Shown: positions 45,905-54,671 of the stretch, one piece after another | Layout of the letters: each line of letters starts with the position of its first letter | Position numbering within the stretch: the stretch's first letter is position 1 | Origin: Bradyrhizobium frederickii | Lineage (GTDB): Bacteria > Pseudomonadota > Alphaproteobacteria > Rhizobiales > Xanthobacteraceae | Length of the DNA stretch: 55,165 nt | Reading direction: 5' to 3' | Assembly (NCBI RefSeq): GCF_004570865.1 | Contig: NZ_SPQS01000034.1 | Location: 1 to 55,165, forward strand | The notes under the pieces: model-generated | The model's input: the letters and a program-made list of their open reading frames with translations, nothing else | Database searches by the model: none | Told to the model about the DNA's origin: nothing | Program-made: the position numbers and the translations under genes

Positions 45905-47272
45905 ATGAGCCATGAGACTGGCTTGTCGGAGCTTCGCGACGTCAATGAGGAGCGGGAGACGCGGTTGCGCTTTATGCGCATTGATTCCCAGACCTCCGAA
46001 TTGTTGCGCGATTTCTGGAATGTGCTGGAGCACAATCTACCGGCGGTCCTCGACCGGTTCTATGAGCATGCCGCAGCCACGCCGCAGCTCGCGAGGATTA
46101 TCGGAAGCGATATTCCTCGTTTGAAGGGAGCCCAGGGCGCTCATTGGGCCCGTCTGTTCAATGGACGGTTCGATGAAGAATATATTCGCGGTGTCCGCAA
46201 CATCGGCTTGGCTCATAACAAAATCGGCCTGGAGCCTCGGTGGTATATTGGGGGATATAATCTGGTGCTTGGGGAGCTTACCTCTCTTGCCGTCAGAACA
46301 TATCGCTGGAGTCCGTCGCGCCTCGCCAAGGTTCTCGTGGCCATCAACTCGGCTGTGATGTTGGATATGGACGTCGCGATTTCCGTCTACCAGGAGGCTT
46401 TGCTGGCGGAGCAGCGAAGGCGCGAGGAGATGAACAGCGCGATCGAGAGCTTCAGGAATCGTGTCGACCGGTCGCTTGCGACCGTGAGCAATTCGGCGGC
46501 TTCTCTTCAAAGCGCAGCCAACATGCTTGCGGCGAATGCGCAGCAAGCGACAAGTCAGTCGACGGCTGTAGCGGCGGCATCAGAGAAGGCCTTCATGAAC
46601 GTTCAAGCCATTGCCGCTTCGGCGGAGCAGTTTACGTCTTCGATCAAGGAAATTGGTCGTCAAGCCCTTGAGTGTACGAGAGTCACTGGCGACGCGGTAG
46701 AGGAAGCAACCCGATCGGGAGCGTCGATCGACGGTCTTGCCCAATCGATCCAGCGCATTGGCGACGTGATAGAATTGATAAGCAGCATTGCAGCTCAAAC
46801 CAATTTGCTCGCATTGAATGCGACGATCGAGGCCGCGCGTGCCGGGGAGGCAGGTCGGGGCTTTGCGGTGGTCGCCTCCGAGGTGAAGGCTCTCGCGGAC
46901 CAAACCGCGAGGGCAACCGGCGAAATCGGGCTGCAGATTTCGTCGATCCAGGAGGCGACGCGGAAATCTGTCGGCACCATGAAGCAGGTCGGCCTCACGA
47001 TTAGTAGGGTCAATGCAATCGCCGGCGCGATATCCGACGCCGTTGACCAACAGGGATTGGCAAGTGCCGAGATTTCGCGGAACGTCCGAGAAGCTGCCGA
47101 AGGCACGCATCAAGTTGCCGACAACATCCGAGGGGTCAGTCAAGGAGCGGGAGAGGTCGGGCAGACGGCTTCCCAGTTTTTAACCGCTTCGAGCGATCTG
47201 TCGAAAGAGGCGACGATGCTTCAGTCAGACGTCGAGCGGTTCTTCGCCCAGATCTCAGTCTCAGGGGCGTAA
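45905..47272 (+). CDS. Globin-coupled chemoreceptor (HemAT-like)
   Basis: 455 aa, no membrane segment. Residues 1-185 form a protoglobin-type heme domain with proximal His104 in GLAHNKIGLEPRWYIGGYN; the remainder is a MCP signalling domain with the tip ISSIAAQTNLLALNATIEAA. Such proteins bind O2 and steer aerotaxis. I prefer ATG 45905 over a GTG 45 bases upstream that lies inside the previous gene; GGAG is 11 bases away. Its position behind a Cache receptor and an Fnr-like gene suggests one oxygen-response block. Confidence 0.93.
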   Translation: MSHETGLSELRDVNEERETRLRFMRIDSQTSELLRDFWNVLEHNLPAVLDRFYEHAAATPQLARIIGSDIPRLKGAQGAHWARLFNGRFDEEYIRGVRNIGLAHNKIGLEPRWYIGGYNLVLGELTSLAVRTYRWSPSRLAKVLVAINSAVMLDMDVAISVYQEALLAEQRRREEMNSAIESFRNRVDRSLATVSNSAASLQSAANMLAANAQQATSQSTAVAAASEKAFMNVQAIAASAEQFTSSIKEIGRQALECTRVTGDAVEEATRSGASIDGLAQSIQRIGDVIELISSIAAQTNLLALNATIEAARAGEAGRGFAVVASEVKALADQTARATGEIGLQISSIQEATRKSVGTMKQVGLTISRVNAIAGAISDAVDQQGLASAEISRNVREAAEGTHQVADNIRGVSQGAGEVGQTASQFLTASSDLSKEATMLQSDVERFFAQISVSGA

Positions 47273-47938
47273 CCGGCCGCGCAGCGCCTCAAGCCGAAAC
47301 TCATTTAAGGACCCGCCGAACCGACGCGCGAGCCGGTGTGCCTCGGACTACGCTTTCGTTTGCTGTGCCGCTATTCGGCTTGGGCTACACCAGCTTGAGC
47401 CCACTTTGGCCCCGGTGCTGCCTTGGGCATGGGGTCCACTCACAGCATTGCGCTAACTGACGTTCAAGCTTGAGCTTTATCTTTTCCAATCTGGCATCAC
47501 GCGATCGAGGAGCTGAAGGAAGGCGGGCCCGTGGTGATTGTGGCGCATGTGGCAAAGCAAATTGCGGCTGGCTTGAGCGTGGCGGTGGGAAGAAATTTGT
47601 GGGGTGATTTGCGGAACGGATGGCGCGCTCCGAAGAAATATGTGTAATTGCCGTAACTTAGGCTGATTTCTGGCGGAGGGAGAGAATTTAGAAAAAAACT
47701 TGCTCGACCGCTGCGCCTCAGATGCTCTCCCTAGGGGGACAGAAGGTGCAACTTAAGCTTCTCTCCAGAGTATATTGGAGGAGGAACGGTATAAGAGTGC
47801 CTCGCCGAAGCAGTGGCACGACCCTTTTGCCCGACAGAAGGGCCAATCCGCCTCCGTCCGCCCTCAGGTAATCCCAAGACGCGAAACCGCGAATGGGCGG
47901 ATGCTTCGCCCATATCCTCGAGCCGGTCTGCTTGTACC
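47273..47938. other. 666-base gap, AT-richer than its surroundings
   Basis: Contains a start-less open frame (47474-47647, separate entry) and a small hairpin, ATGGGCG/CGCCCAT around 7 bases (47893-47913), just past the end of the Tat-protein gene. No RNA gene or other protein-coding frame was convincing. Confidence 0.4.
47474..47647 (+). pseudogene. Possible gene remnant without a start codon
   Basis: A 57-codon open frame from just after a stop (47471) to TAA at 47645. The peptide reads like real protein in the middle (HHAIEELKEGGPVVIVAHVA, then KQIAAGLSVAVGRNLWGDLR and a basic end). It has no ATG; only GTG 47531 could start a 38-residue piece. I recognise no family. It may be the tail of a decayed gene. 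Confidence 0.35.
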
Positions 47939-49282
47939 TCAGACTACCTTAAACTCCACCTTGTGTCCTGCCATAGACGACTTTGCGGTGAAGTCCCTGC
48001 CCGCCTTTTTGCTTTCCGTCCATTGGATTGGGCTGATGGAATTGTTTTCAACTTGCAAATCCAGGGAGGTTATTACGATCGGTGCCGTCGGGTAGTCCGC
48101 AGGGGTGACGGTTACTTTGTAACTTTCGACAGCACACACGGCGTAAGTCAGCTCAGGTATATCGTCCATTTTCAGTCTGGTGTCCGACTGAATTTGATTG
48201 TTACGCGAGAGCGAGCAGACATAATTGAACTTTCCGCCAGTATCTCTGCCGCCCTCAATAGAGCCGGTAATTATATCTCCTGTCGTGACTGGGATTGCCT
48301 TAGAGTAACAGCGGTTCTCGTCACTCAGGTGATCTTGGCCAACCGCCGAGCCTGGATCAGGCAGGTTCGGGTACTTCATAGGGTCGAAATCAGCACTCAC
48401 GTACCAGCTCCGGATGAACCAACCATTGGTGGTCCACTGGAGGACCGGCTGTAAGATTCCTCCCGTTGCATTTGGTCCCGATACGCTCTCCAGACCATTG
48501 AAGATGAATATGATCTGCCCTTCATCGTTCGTTGGTGGCGAGGGCACCACCCAATTGGCTTCGAACTTCGTAATGTGGTCGCTCGTAGATCTGTTGCGCC
48601 AGAGCGTGTAACCTTGCCATCCGCCGTCGGGACAATCGATGTTGATGGTTAGCCCATTCAATCGAAGATTTGGATTAGTTCCGGGCTGCGGCGCAGGGTC
48701 CCATTCGGTCGTAAGACCGTGATGTCGTCTGCGATTCTTATTCACTTTGATCTTTATCGGTACTTCGTAGTCCCACAGCGCAATGCGAATAACCTCGTCT
48801 AGATGCTCCAACAGATTGGCCGCGGTCTGCCTGGTGTCGAATGGATTCATTGCGTTTTTCGGATCAGCGAACCTCGCCGGCTGCTTCTCCAGGTCATCAC
48901 GAGCCTCCTGAGAAAAATCGGGCCAATGGTCGAACGCGGCCTGTCCAATTTGCGGTGTGCGGCCCCATTTTTGGGGATCCGGCTCCACGTCACGCTGGTA
49001 GAGTCCCCACTTAAGGTCGCTCCTGTTCGGAAAATTATTCCTAATCAGAACGTGAACATTATGGATATTGCCAGGCGAGTAGGCATGGTTGTTGAACGTC
49101 TTTAGATACTCAGGATCCATGTAGATTGCACCGCGGGTTTCTATTCCGCCAGCACCCTTTGGCTGAGCAAGCGCCGCTCGCGGGAGAGCGACCGTCGCCG
49201 CGGTGGCAACGCCACCTGCTATTACGGTGCGCCGATTGAGCGTGTCTTGCTTCTCAGTCCTGCCGTCTTCTTCTTCAGACAT
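47939..49282 (-). CDS. Tat-exported protein, beta-sandwich-like, unknown function
   Basis: 447 aa. Twin-arginine signal NRRTVIAGGVATAATVALPR at residues 16-35, cleavage near Ala39-Gln40. The mature part has an N-terminal helical/HWP-rich region (QIGQAAFDHWPDFSQEARDD) and a central segment (FEANWVVPSPPTNDEGQIIF, ILQPVLQWTTNGWFIRSWYV, SKAIPVTTGDIITGSIEGG) patterned like the concanavalin/eqolisin (G1) sandwich in fungi and some bacteria. Whether it is a protease, lectin or neither cannot be told. It is 14 bases after the cyclase-ATPase gene and clearly in its operon. Base composition is visibly lower in GC than the left half of the window. Confidence 0.75.
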   Translation of the reverse strand: MSEEEDGRTEKQDTLNRRTVIAGGVATAATVALPRAALAQPKGAGGIETRGAIYMDPEYLKTFNNHAYSPGNIHNVHVLIRNNFPNRSDLKWGLYQRDVEPDPQKWGRTPQIGQAAFDHWPDFSQEARDDLEKQPARFADPKNAMNPFDTRQTAANLLEHLDEVIRIALWDYEVPIKIKVNKNRRRHHGLTTEWDPAPQPGTNPNLRLNGLTINIDCPDGGWQGYTLWRNRSTSDHITKFEANWVVPSPPTNDEGQIIFIFNGLESVSGPNATGGILQPVLQWTTNGWFIRSWYVSADFDPMKYPNLPDPGSAVGQDHLSDENRCYSKAIPVTTGDIITGSIEGGRDTGGKFNYVCSLSRNNQIQSDTRLKMDDIPELTYAVCAVESYKVTVTPADYPTAPIVITSLDLQVENNSISPIQWTESKKAGRDFTAKSSMAGHKVEFKVV

Positions 49283-49296
49283 GACGTTCCTCCTTG

Positions 49297-52200
49297 TTAG
49301 CTCGCCATCTGAGAACGATCCAACACCCTTGAAAGCGTGCGATGAACTTCGCGTTGCGTTCCTAGGGCCCCGATTTGCTTTGCTATTTGCTCGGCTCTGT
49401 TTCGGTCCGCCGAAGATTCAACTCCAGATGGGCTATTCAGAGCGGACTTGATAAGCAATGCTTCCAGCTCTAGGGGTTGGTACCCGCTCTGTTGAGCGCT
49501 CTGCTCACATCGGCAAACCATCTCTATTGCTACGTTGCGTTGGGTTGTCGATGCTGCCTCACAGAGCGCTAGACCTAGCTCTGCGCGCAATGCAGCCGAC
49601 CGATGCCCAAGCAGTTCGGCCTCTCCACGGGCCATTTCAAACGCCGTTCGCGCTTCTGTCACGCGCCCTAGTCGCAAGAGTGCAAGCCCATGCTGGTTGG
49701 CAAGCACGGGTATGAAAAGGTGCACTTCATGCTGATGCGCGAGCTTGAGGGAGTGTGCCAGCGCCGTTTCCGCCGCCTGCGGCTCATCTCTTGAGAGCAG
49801 AAGCACTCCGCGGCTAAATCCCCCTGCTATCGCCGCAGCGGGACCTTCATTCTGAGCCGCAATCGCATCTGCCCGTGCTTGCGCCGCGACAGCGCCTTCC
49901 TCGTCCCCAAGTGCTACTTTACTGACGCAGATCATCATACAGCTAAGCAGTGCAGCTTGTGCTGCTCCGCCTCCGGGTGGCGGTGAAGCACCTTCAAAAT
50001 AAAACCGCTTGTAAGCTCTCTCCAAAATCTCTACGGCCTCTACGAAGTGACCGGCGATAAACCGCGCCTGCCCCAATCCGTATTCTGCATAGGCCAACCA
50101 TCCAGGCTCGCCGCTCTGGCCTGCTTCGCGCACTGCAGCCTCGCCCGCGTCGATCGCTTCGGCCGGCGCGCCATAGAAGTTCAACGCCGCCGCACGCATA
50201 GCCAACGCAGGAATTCGTCGTCTATTGTCGCCGGAGGCGAGTGCGCGCGCCTCGGCTTCTCTTGCCAAGTCGAGCCAACGACTCACCTTTCCCAGGTTTC
50301 CGTAAGCCATTCGCGCCTCAATCCTAAGATCAATCGCGGTTGCTTCACGTTGCGGTGACGGCGGCAGCTTGTCGACCGACGCTATTGCCAGTTCGAAATG
50401 CTTCATCGCATCCGAAAACGCAGATTGGCCAAAGCAGCGACGCGCGATCGTTGCCGCCAAATCGGCTGCACGCGCCCATTCCCTGGCTTGAACAGCGTGG
50501 TGCACCATTATGGCTGCCAGCTCGTGCGCGTTCTGAGCAGCAGCCGCCTCGGCCTCGACCTCGGTCAGAACACGCTTGTGTAGTTTCACCCTGTCGGATT
50601 CCAGGGTGGCATCGTATGCAACCTGGCGAACGCATTCGTGCGGGAACGTGTTTTGCCCCTCTCCCGCCTGCGGGACGCACACCAACATACCCGCCGCCAG
50701 TAGTGCGGTATGGATTTGACGGAAGACCGCCTCCTCCAAACCTGCGATCACCCGTAATAAACGGCTTGGCACTTGAGGACCGATCGAGGCGGCTACTTGC
50801 AACACCCGCTTCTCGCGTGGGGCCAGTCGATCAATACGACTCGCGATCACACCTTGAACTGTCAAAGGAACGCCGAGCTCTGTCCCCTCTAAGGCCGGCT
50901 CGAATTCACCCCACGCTCCCCTTATTCGACCGGCTTCTATAAGCCCACGACACACTTCCTCTACGAACAACGGCATCGCACCCGTGTGCTCTAGAATTCG
51001 TTCCTTTAGAAGCTGAAGGCGAGGCGATGGACCAAGCAACTGATTAAGCATTGCAAGGCCTTCATCGGGCGCTAGTGGGGCTAGTACCAGTCTGGCATCC
51101 GGCTCACACCAAGAGGGCAGCTCATCTGTTCGAGCAGTGATTAACACGAAAAGTGGAAGACGCTTGGCCAACGCCACTATTGCGTCAAGGGCAGGGGCGC
51201 TTGCCTCATCAGCCCATTGCACATCCTCAATGAGAAGCAATGTCGGCTGCCCACCAACCCGACGCGCCACGACCGAACAAGCCATATCGATGATGGCGCG
51301 AGTTCGCGCGCGGGAGGCTAGCTTTGTCCACACGGGAAGGCTTTCTGCAACTACTCCATCGAGCAGAATCCGCAGCGCAGCCGATTGTACGTCTGGCAGG
51401 TCGGTGTCGAAGCCCGCTCTAACAGCCTCACTTAGCTCCGAAATAGATTTGACCAGGATATCCTTGAGGAGGGAAAACGGCGAATCTCCAATGATGGGGC
51501 TACATTCCGCCTCCACGGAGTGCCAGCCGCGCTGATGCAGCACGTGCACAGCCTCGCGCACCAAGCGCGACTTGCCCACGCCCGGTTCCCCCGAAACAAG
51601 CGCAACGCGACCGGGGCCATTCGCAGCCGCGACACCAAGCGCAAGCAAGTTTGATAATTCCGCCTCACGACCGACGAATGCTGCTGTACCTCGTCCCAGG
51701 GTCACTTGCCATTTCGATAGCTCACCAACCCCTTTTATGGGATGAACCATCACTGGCTGGGCAAATCCCTTTAGAAGGTGCCTTTCCGGGGCTTTGAAAT
51801 GGATATAGCCTCTAGCCAGCATCCAACACGCTTCGGACGCGAGCGCCTGGCCGGGCTCCGCCACTGCTTGCAAGCGCTCAGCCATGATCAATGGAGGGCC
51901 GTCAAAATCGTACATCTGGTTGTAGTCGAGCTTCCGAGGCCCGGCCACGACCAAGCCTGAGTGCACGCCAACCCGCACGCGAATGCTACCGTCCGCAAGC
52001 GCTTCAATCCGGCGCAGAAGATCGAGCGCAGCGAGGCAAGCCATGACCGCGTGCATGTCGTTGGCGATCGGCGCACCGAACACCGCGAATATGCCATCAC
52101 CCATTTCCCGATGGATAATGCCGCCGTACTGATGCACGGCCGACCGCATCTGCTCCATTGCTGGGGCCAGCCGCGCGATCGAATCTTCTAAATCGAGGCC

Positions 52201-52347
52201 TGTCACGAGATCGGACGAGCGGTGCAGGTCGGCTCGCAAGATGGAGACATACTTCCGTTCGGTCGCCAGATTCTGCAAACGGTTCTTGCGGTTTACCCGG
52301 GACGGAGATGCTGGCGTTCCATCTCTAGCCGAAGCACGCCCGGCCAC
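49297..52347 (-). CDS. Class III adenylate cyclase-AAA ATPase-TPR signalling protein
   Basis: About 1016 aa. The start is uncertain: the frame is open to a TTG at 52527, but GTG 52347 or TTG 52278 are nearer to the first recognisable domain; none has a strong ribosome site. A cyclase homology domain comes first, with metal aspartates in SILRADLHRSSDL and MGDGIFAVFGAP. Next a STAND-like AAA ATPase (Walker A SGEPGVGKSRLVREA, Walker B LLLIEDVQWAD), then about 400 residues of TPR-like helices. This is the plan of large Bradyrhizobium cyclase-ATPases. Its partners are unknown; it heads an operon with the Tat-exported protein. Confidence 0.85.
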   Translation of the reverse strand: MAGRASARDGTPASPSRVNRKNRLQNLATERKYVSILRADLHRSSDLVTGLDLEDSIARLAPAMEQMRSAVHQYGGIIHREMGDGIFAVFGAPIANDMHAVMACLAALDLLRRIEALADGSIRVRVGVHSGLVVAGPRKLDYNQMYDFDGPPLIMAERLQAVAEPGQALASEACWMLARGYIHFKAPERHLLKGFAQPVMVHPIKGVGELSKWQVTLGRGTAAFVGREAELSNLLALGVAAANGPGRVALVSGEPGVGKSRLVREAVHVLHQRGWHSVEAECSPIIGDSPFSLLKDILVKSISELSEAVRAGFDTDLPDVQSAALRILLDGVVAESLPVWTKLASRARTRAIIDMACSVVARRVGGQPTLLLIEDVQWADEASAPALDAIVALAKRLPLFVLITARTDELPSWCEPDARLVLAPLAPDEGLAMLNQLLGPSPRLQLLKERILEHTGAMPLFVEEVCRGLIEAGRIRGAWGEFEPALEGTELGVPLTVQGVIASRIDRLAPREKRVLQVAASIGPQVPSRLLRVIAGLEEAVFRQIHTALLAAGMLVCVPQAGEGQNTFPHECVRQVAYDATLESDRVKLHKRVLTEVEAEAAAAQNAHELAAIMVHHAVQAREWARAADLAATIARRCFGQSAFSDAMKHFELAIASVDKLPPSPQREATAIDLRIEARMAYGNLGKVSRWLDLAREAEARALASGDNRRRIPALAMRAAALNFYGAPAEAIDAGEAAVREAGQSGEPGWLAYAEYGLGQARFIAGHFVEAVEILERAYKRFYFEGASPPPGGGAAQAALLSCMMICVSKVALGDEEGAVAAQARADAIAAQNEGPAAAIAGGFSRGVLLLSRDEPQAAETALAHSLKLAHQHEVHLFIPVLANQHGLALLRLGRVTEARTAFEMARGEAELLGHRSAALRAELGLALCEAASTTQRNVAIEMVCRCEQSAQQSGYQPLELEALLIKSALNSPSGVESSADRNRAEQIAKQIGALGTQREVHRTLSRVLDRSQMAS

Positions 52348-52527
52348 CCTGTCCCACCGGACGTTCGTGCTATTCTGCCCAGCGATCGAGGTGCTCGCGA
52401 TAAATCCAGCGTTCGAGGGCCTGGACGGCGCACCAGCGCTTATGCCTGGATCAATCGAGCGGTAATGCCGGCGTGCCACTGGCGTTGCCCCCTTCACTCG
52501 GGACCAAACGCGCCGAGCGGAGCTCAA

Positions 52528-52886
52528 TTTCAGGTAAATTAGTCCCCAGATTACCCTTAGGAGTCAAGGCGCAACCGGCCATGTCCGCGCCTCTATAAGC
52601 GCAAGCCACACAACCCGTTTACCCGTTGCTCAACCTTGACAAGAATCCAATCGAGAAAGGAGGACGTCAATTCCACCAGCGGCAGCCGTCGTTTGATCCT
52701 CTCGACTTCCGCGGCTTCGCTCAGCCGTCCTGTAGTTCGATCACTTCAGAGAGCAGATCTGCTGTGACGCGCAAGCTATCTCGTATTTTTGGCGAGCCTT
52801 CGTCGCAGAACGGCTGGCCCATGCGATAGCCTCAAGACCAAGTCGAGCACCCTATCCGAATTGCGCATTCCACGTTGAGCTTCTCT
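52528..52886. other. 359-base gap between the two cyclase genes
   Basis: It probably holds the promoter of the cyclase-ATPase operon and, on the same strand, a short open frame at 52721-52822. No repeat or RNA gene recognised. Confidence 0.35.
52721..52822 (-). CDS. Possible 33-residue peptide
   Basis: ATG 52822 to TGA 52721, with GAGG seven bases before the start. The peptide begins MGQPFCDEGSPKIRDSLRVT and ends ADLLSEVIELQDG, a soluble, amphipathic composition rather than a typical shadow frame. It lies 64 bases past the hydrolase-cyclase gene and upstream of the cyclase-ATPase, all on one strand. No homologue recalled, so this is a weak call. Confidence 0.25.
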   Translation of the reverse strand: MGQPFCDEGSPKIRDSLRVTADLLSEVIELQDG

Positions 52887-54197
52887 CTACCGTTCAACCG
52901 CGAATAATCTGACGCTGTCGGTAATGCCCTTTAAGGAATGATGACCTTCGTCATGGAACCGAATGTTTGATCCTGCCACCAGGTCACGGACCGTATTCGA
53001 GACCAAAACCTGTCCGGGCTTCGCCATCGTCGCAACGCGCGATGCGATGTGCACGGCGATTCCGCTGACATCGTCATCGGCAACTTCAATCTCGCCCGTG
53101 TGAAGGCCCGCCCTCACCTGCAGCCCGAGCGGCTCGACGCTTTCATTTATGGCAAGAGCGCACCGGATCGATCGGGCCGGACCGTCGAAAGTTGCTAAGA
53201 ACCCATCACCCAATGTTCTCACTTCACGGCCGCGATGCCGCAACAGTTCTCGTCGCACGATCGCATTGTGGTGGCCCAGCAGGTCGTGCCATGCGCGGTC
53301 GCCGATCTTCTCCGCGCGTTTGGTTGAGTTCACAATATCGGTAAACAGAACAGTGGCGAGGACGCGGTCAGCTTCGACGGCCGATCGCGACCCAGTCAAA
53401 AACTCCTCAACCTCATCTAGTACGCAATCCGTGTCACCGGTCCACAACAAGTGGTCATTGCCCTGCAGTTCGACGTATTTCGCATTCGGGATCTTCTCCG
53501 CCATGAATCGCCCGGCCTCAACGTTTACCCGAACGTCGCCTTGGCGATGAACGATGAGCGTCGGCACTCGAATGGACGGGAGAATGGGACGAACATCGAT
53601 TTCGCTGTTCATTCGCATAAGCGCCACAACAGCAGACGGACTGGCGCCGAGCCGCTCAAAACGTGCCCAGGACTGTCGAAAATTCTCATCGGCTGCCACG
53701 CTTGGAGCAAACAACGCAAGGCTCTCACCAGTCCCCCACGCCTTCTCCATGCGCTCAAGCGCACCTTCGATCCTATCCGGTGGTAGCACCCACGATCGGA
53801 AGTGCCCGTACGTTCCATAAAGCGCCAGAGCTCGCGTGCGCTCTGGATAGGTGGCCGCAAACAACACGGACATCGCGCCGCCTTCAGAGATGCCGAATAG
53901 CGCAGCCTGTTGCGAGCCGACGGAATCCATGACAGCCCGAACGTCGTCCATACGTTCCTCGAGAGTCGGCACGCCGACAGTCCGGTCAGAGAGGCCAGTG
54001 CCGCGCTTGTCAAACATGATCAGCCGGGAGAAAGCAGCCAGACGCGTCCAAACGCGGGCACGATGAGGCTCGTCCCAGGCCACGTCTAGGTTCGAGATGA
54101 AGCCAGGCACAAGCACAAGGTCGAAAGGCCCATCCCCCACAACCTGATAGGCGATCTTAATATCACCGCTCTTTGCGTACCGCGTCTTCGGAACCAT
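52887..54197 (-). CDS. Alpha/beta-hydrolase fused to a class III cyclase domain
   Basis: 436 aa. Residues 1-268 are an alpha/beta hydrolase with nucleophile Ser104 in FGISEGGAM, Asp230 and His249 in GNDHLLWTGD. Residues about 280-436 are a class III nucleotide cyclase with metal aspartates Asp287 in LFTDIVNST and Asp331 in LGDGFLATFDGP, and the GLHTGEIEVADDDVSGIAVH dimer/substrate segment. The fusion is common in Bradyrhizobium and Mycobacterium; the hydrolase may act as a sensor for a small ester or as an enzyme. Function and nucleotide preference unknown. Confidence 0.9.
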   Translation of the reverse strand: MVPKTRYAKSGDIKIAYQVVGDGPFDLVLVPGFISNLDVAWDEPHRARVWTRLAAFSRLIMFDKRGTGLSDRTVGVPTLEERMDDVRAVMDSVGSQQAALFGISEGGAMSVLFAATYPERTRALALYGTYGHFRSWVLPPDRIEGALERMEKAWGTGESLALFAPSVAADENFRQSWARFERLGASPSAVVALMRMNSEIDVRPILPSIRVPTLIVHRQGDVRVNVEAGRFMAEKIPNAKYVELQGNDHLLWTGDTDCVLDEVEEFLTGSRSAVEADRVLATVLFTDIVNSTKRAEKIGDRAWHDLLGHHNAIVRRELLRHRGREVRTLGDGFLATFDGPARSIRCALAINESVEPLGLQVRAGLHTGEIEVADDDVSGIAVHIASRVATMAKPGQVLVSNTVRDLVAGSNIRFHDEGHHSLKGITDSVRLFAVER

Positions 54198-54584
54198 CGC
54201 ACATCACTGCACGTAGATTGGCGTGATTGGGAGCTATCGGTTGAGTTGATGCTTCTAGCGAGCAGGCCTTCGAGAATGGTAACAGCTTGCCTTGCTCTGC
54301 GGAAGCTAAAAGACCGGCGCGACCGACAAGGAGGCGCAGCCCGTGCTTGGGGCAATGGCACTGCCGCAGCACGCAAGGTGGCGGACGCCGCTGCAGTTTG
54401 GTGGCCGGTGTCTCCGGTGGCTCGCGTGCCGGCCACGCACGACGGACATCAACGCAGTGCTTCACGTTTGAAGTGAAGGCGGGACATTCGCGTATGCGTT
54501 GTTATGGAAGAACTCGGGCAGAGGCCGAGGTCTGCTTTGATCCGTTTAGCGGACCTGTCGGCATCCAGAGAATACGTCAGCAAA
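54198..54584. other. 387-base gap before the right IS
   Basis: Frames here on both strands look low-complexity and have no family character. It probably includes the promoter of the hydrolase-cyclase gene, then older IS or intergenic material. Confidence 0.35.
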
Positions 54585-54671
54585 GGGCCCGATTTTGTTG
54601 CAAAAGTCGGTTGAGACAAATCACGAAGCGTGATTCCGTTGTGTTGACGCGAATCTCGGCGAGGTCGATCC
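54585..54671 (+). mobile_element. Putative left end of the right IS
   Basis: GGGCCCGATTTTGTTGCAAAAG at 54585 on resembles the end of IS1182/IS5-type elements and includes the imperfect dyad GATTTTGTTGCAAAAGTC. The right end lies outside the window, so the repeat cannot be confirmed. Confidence 0.45.
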
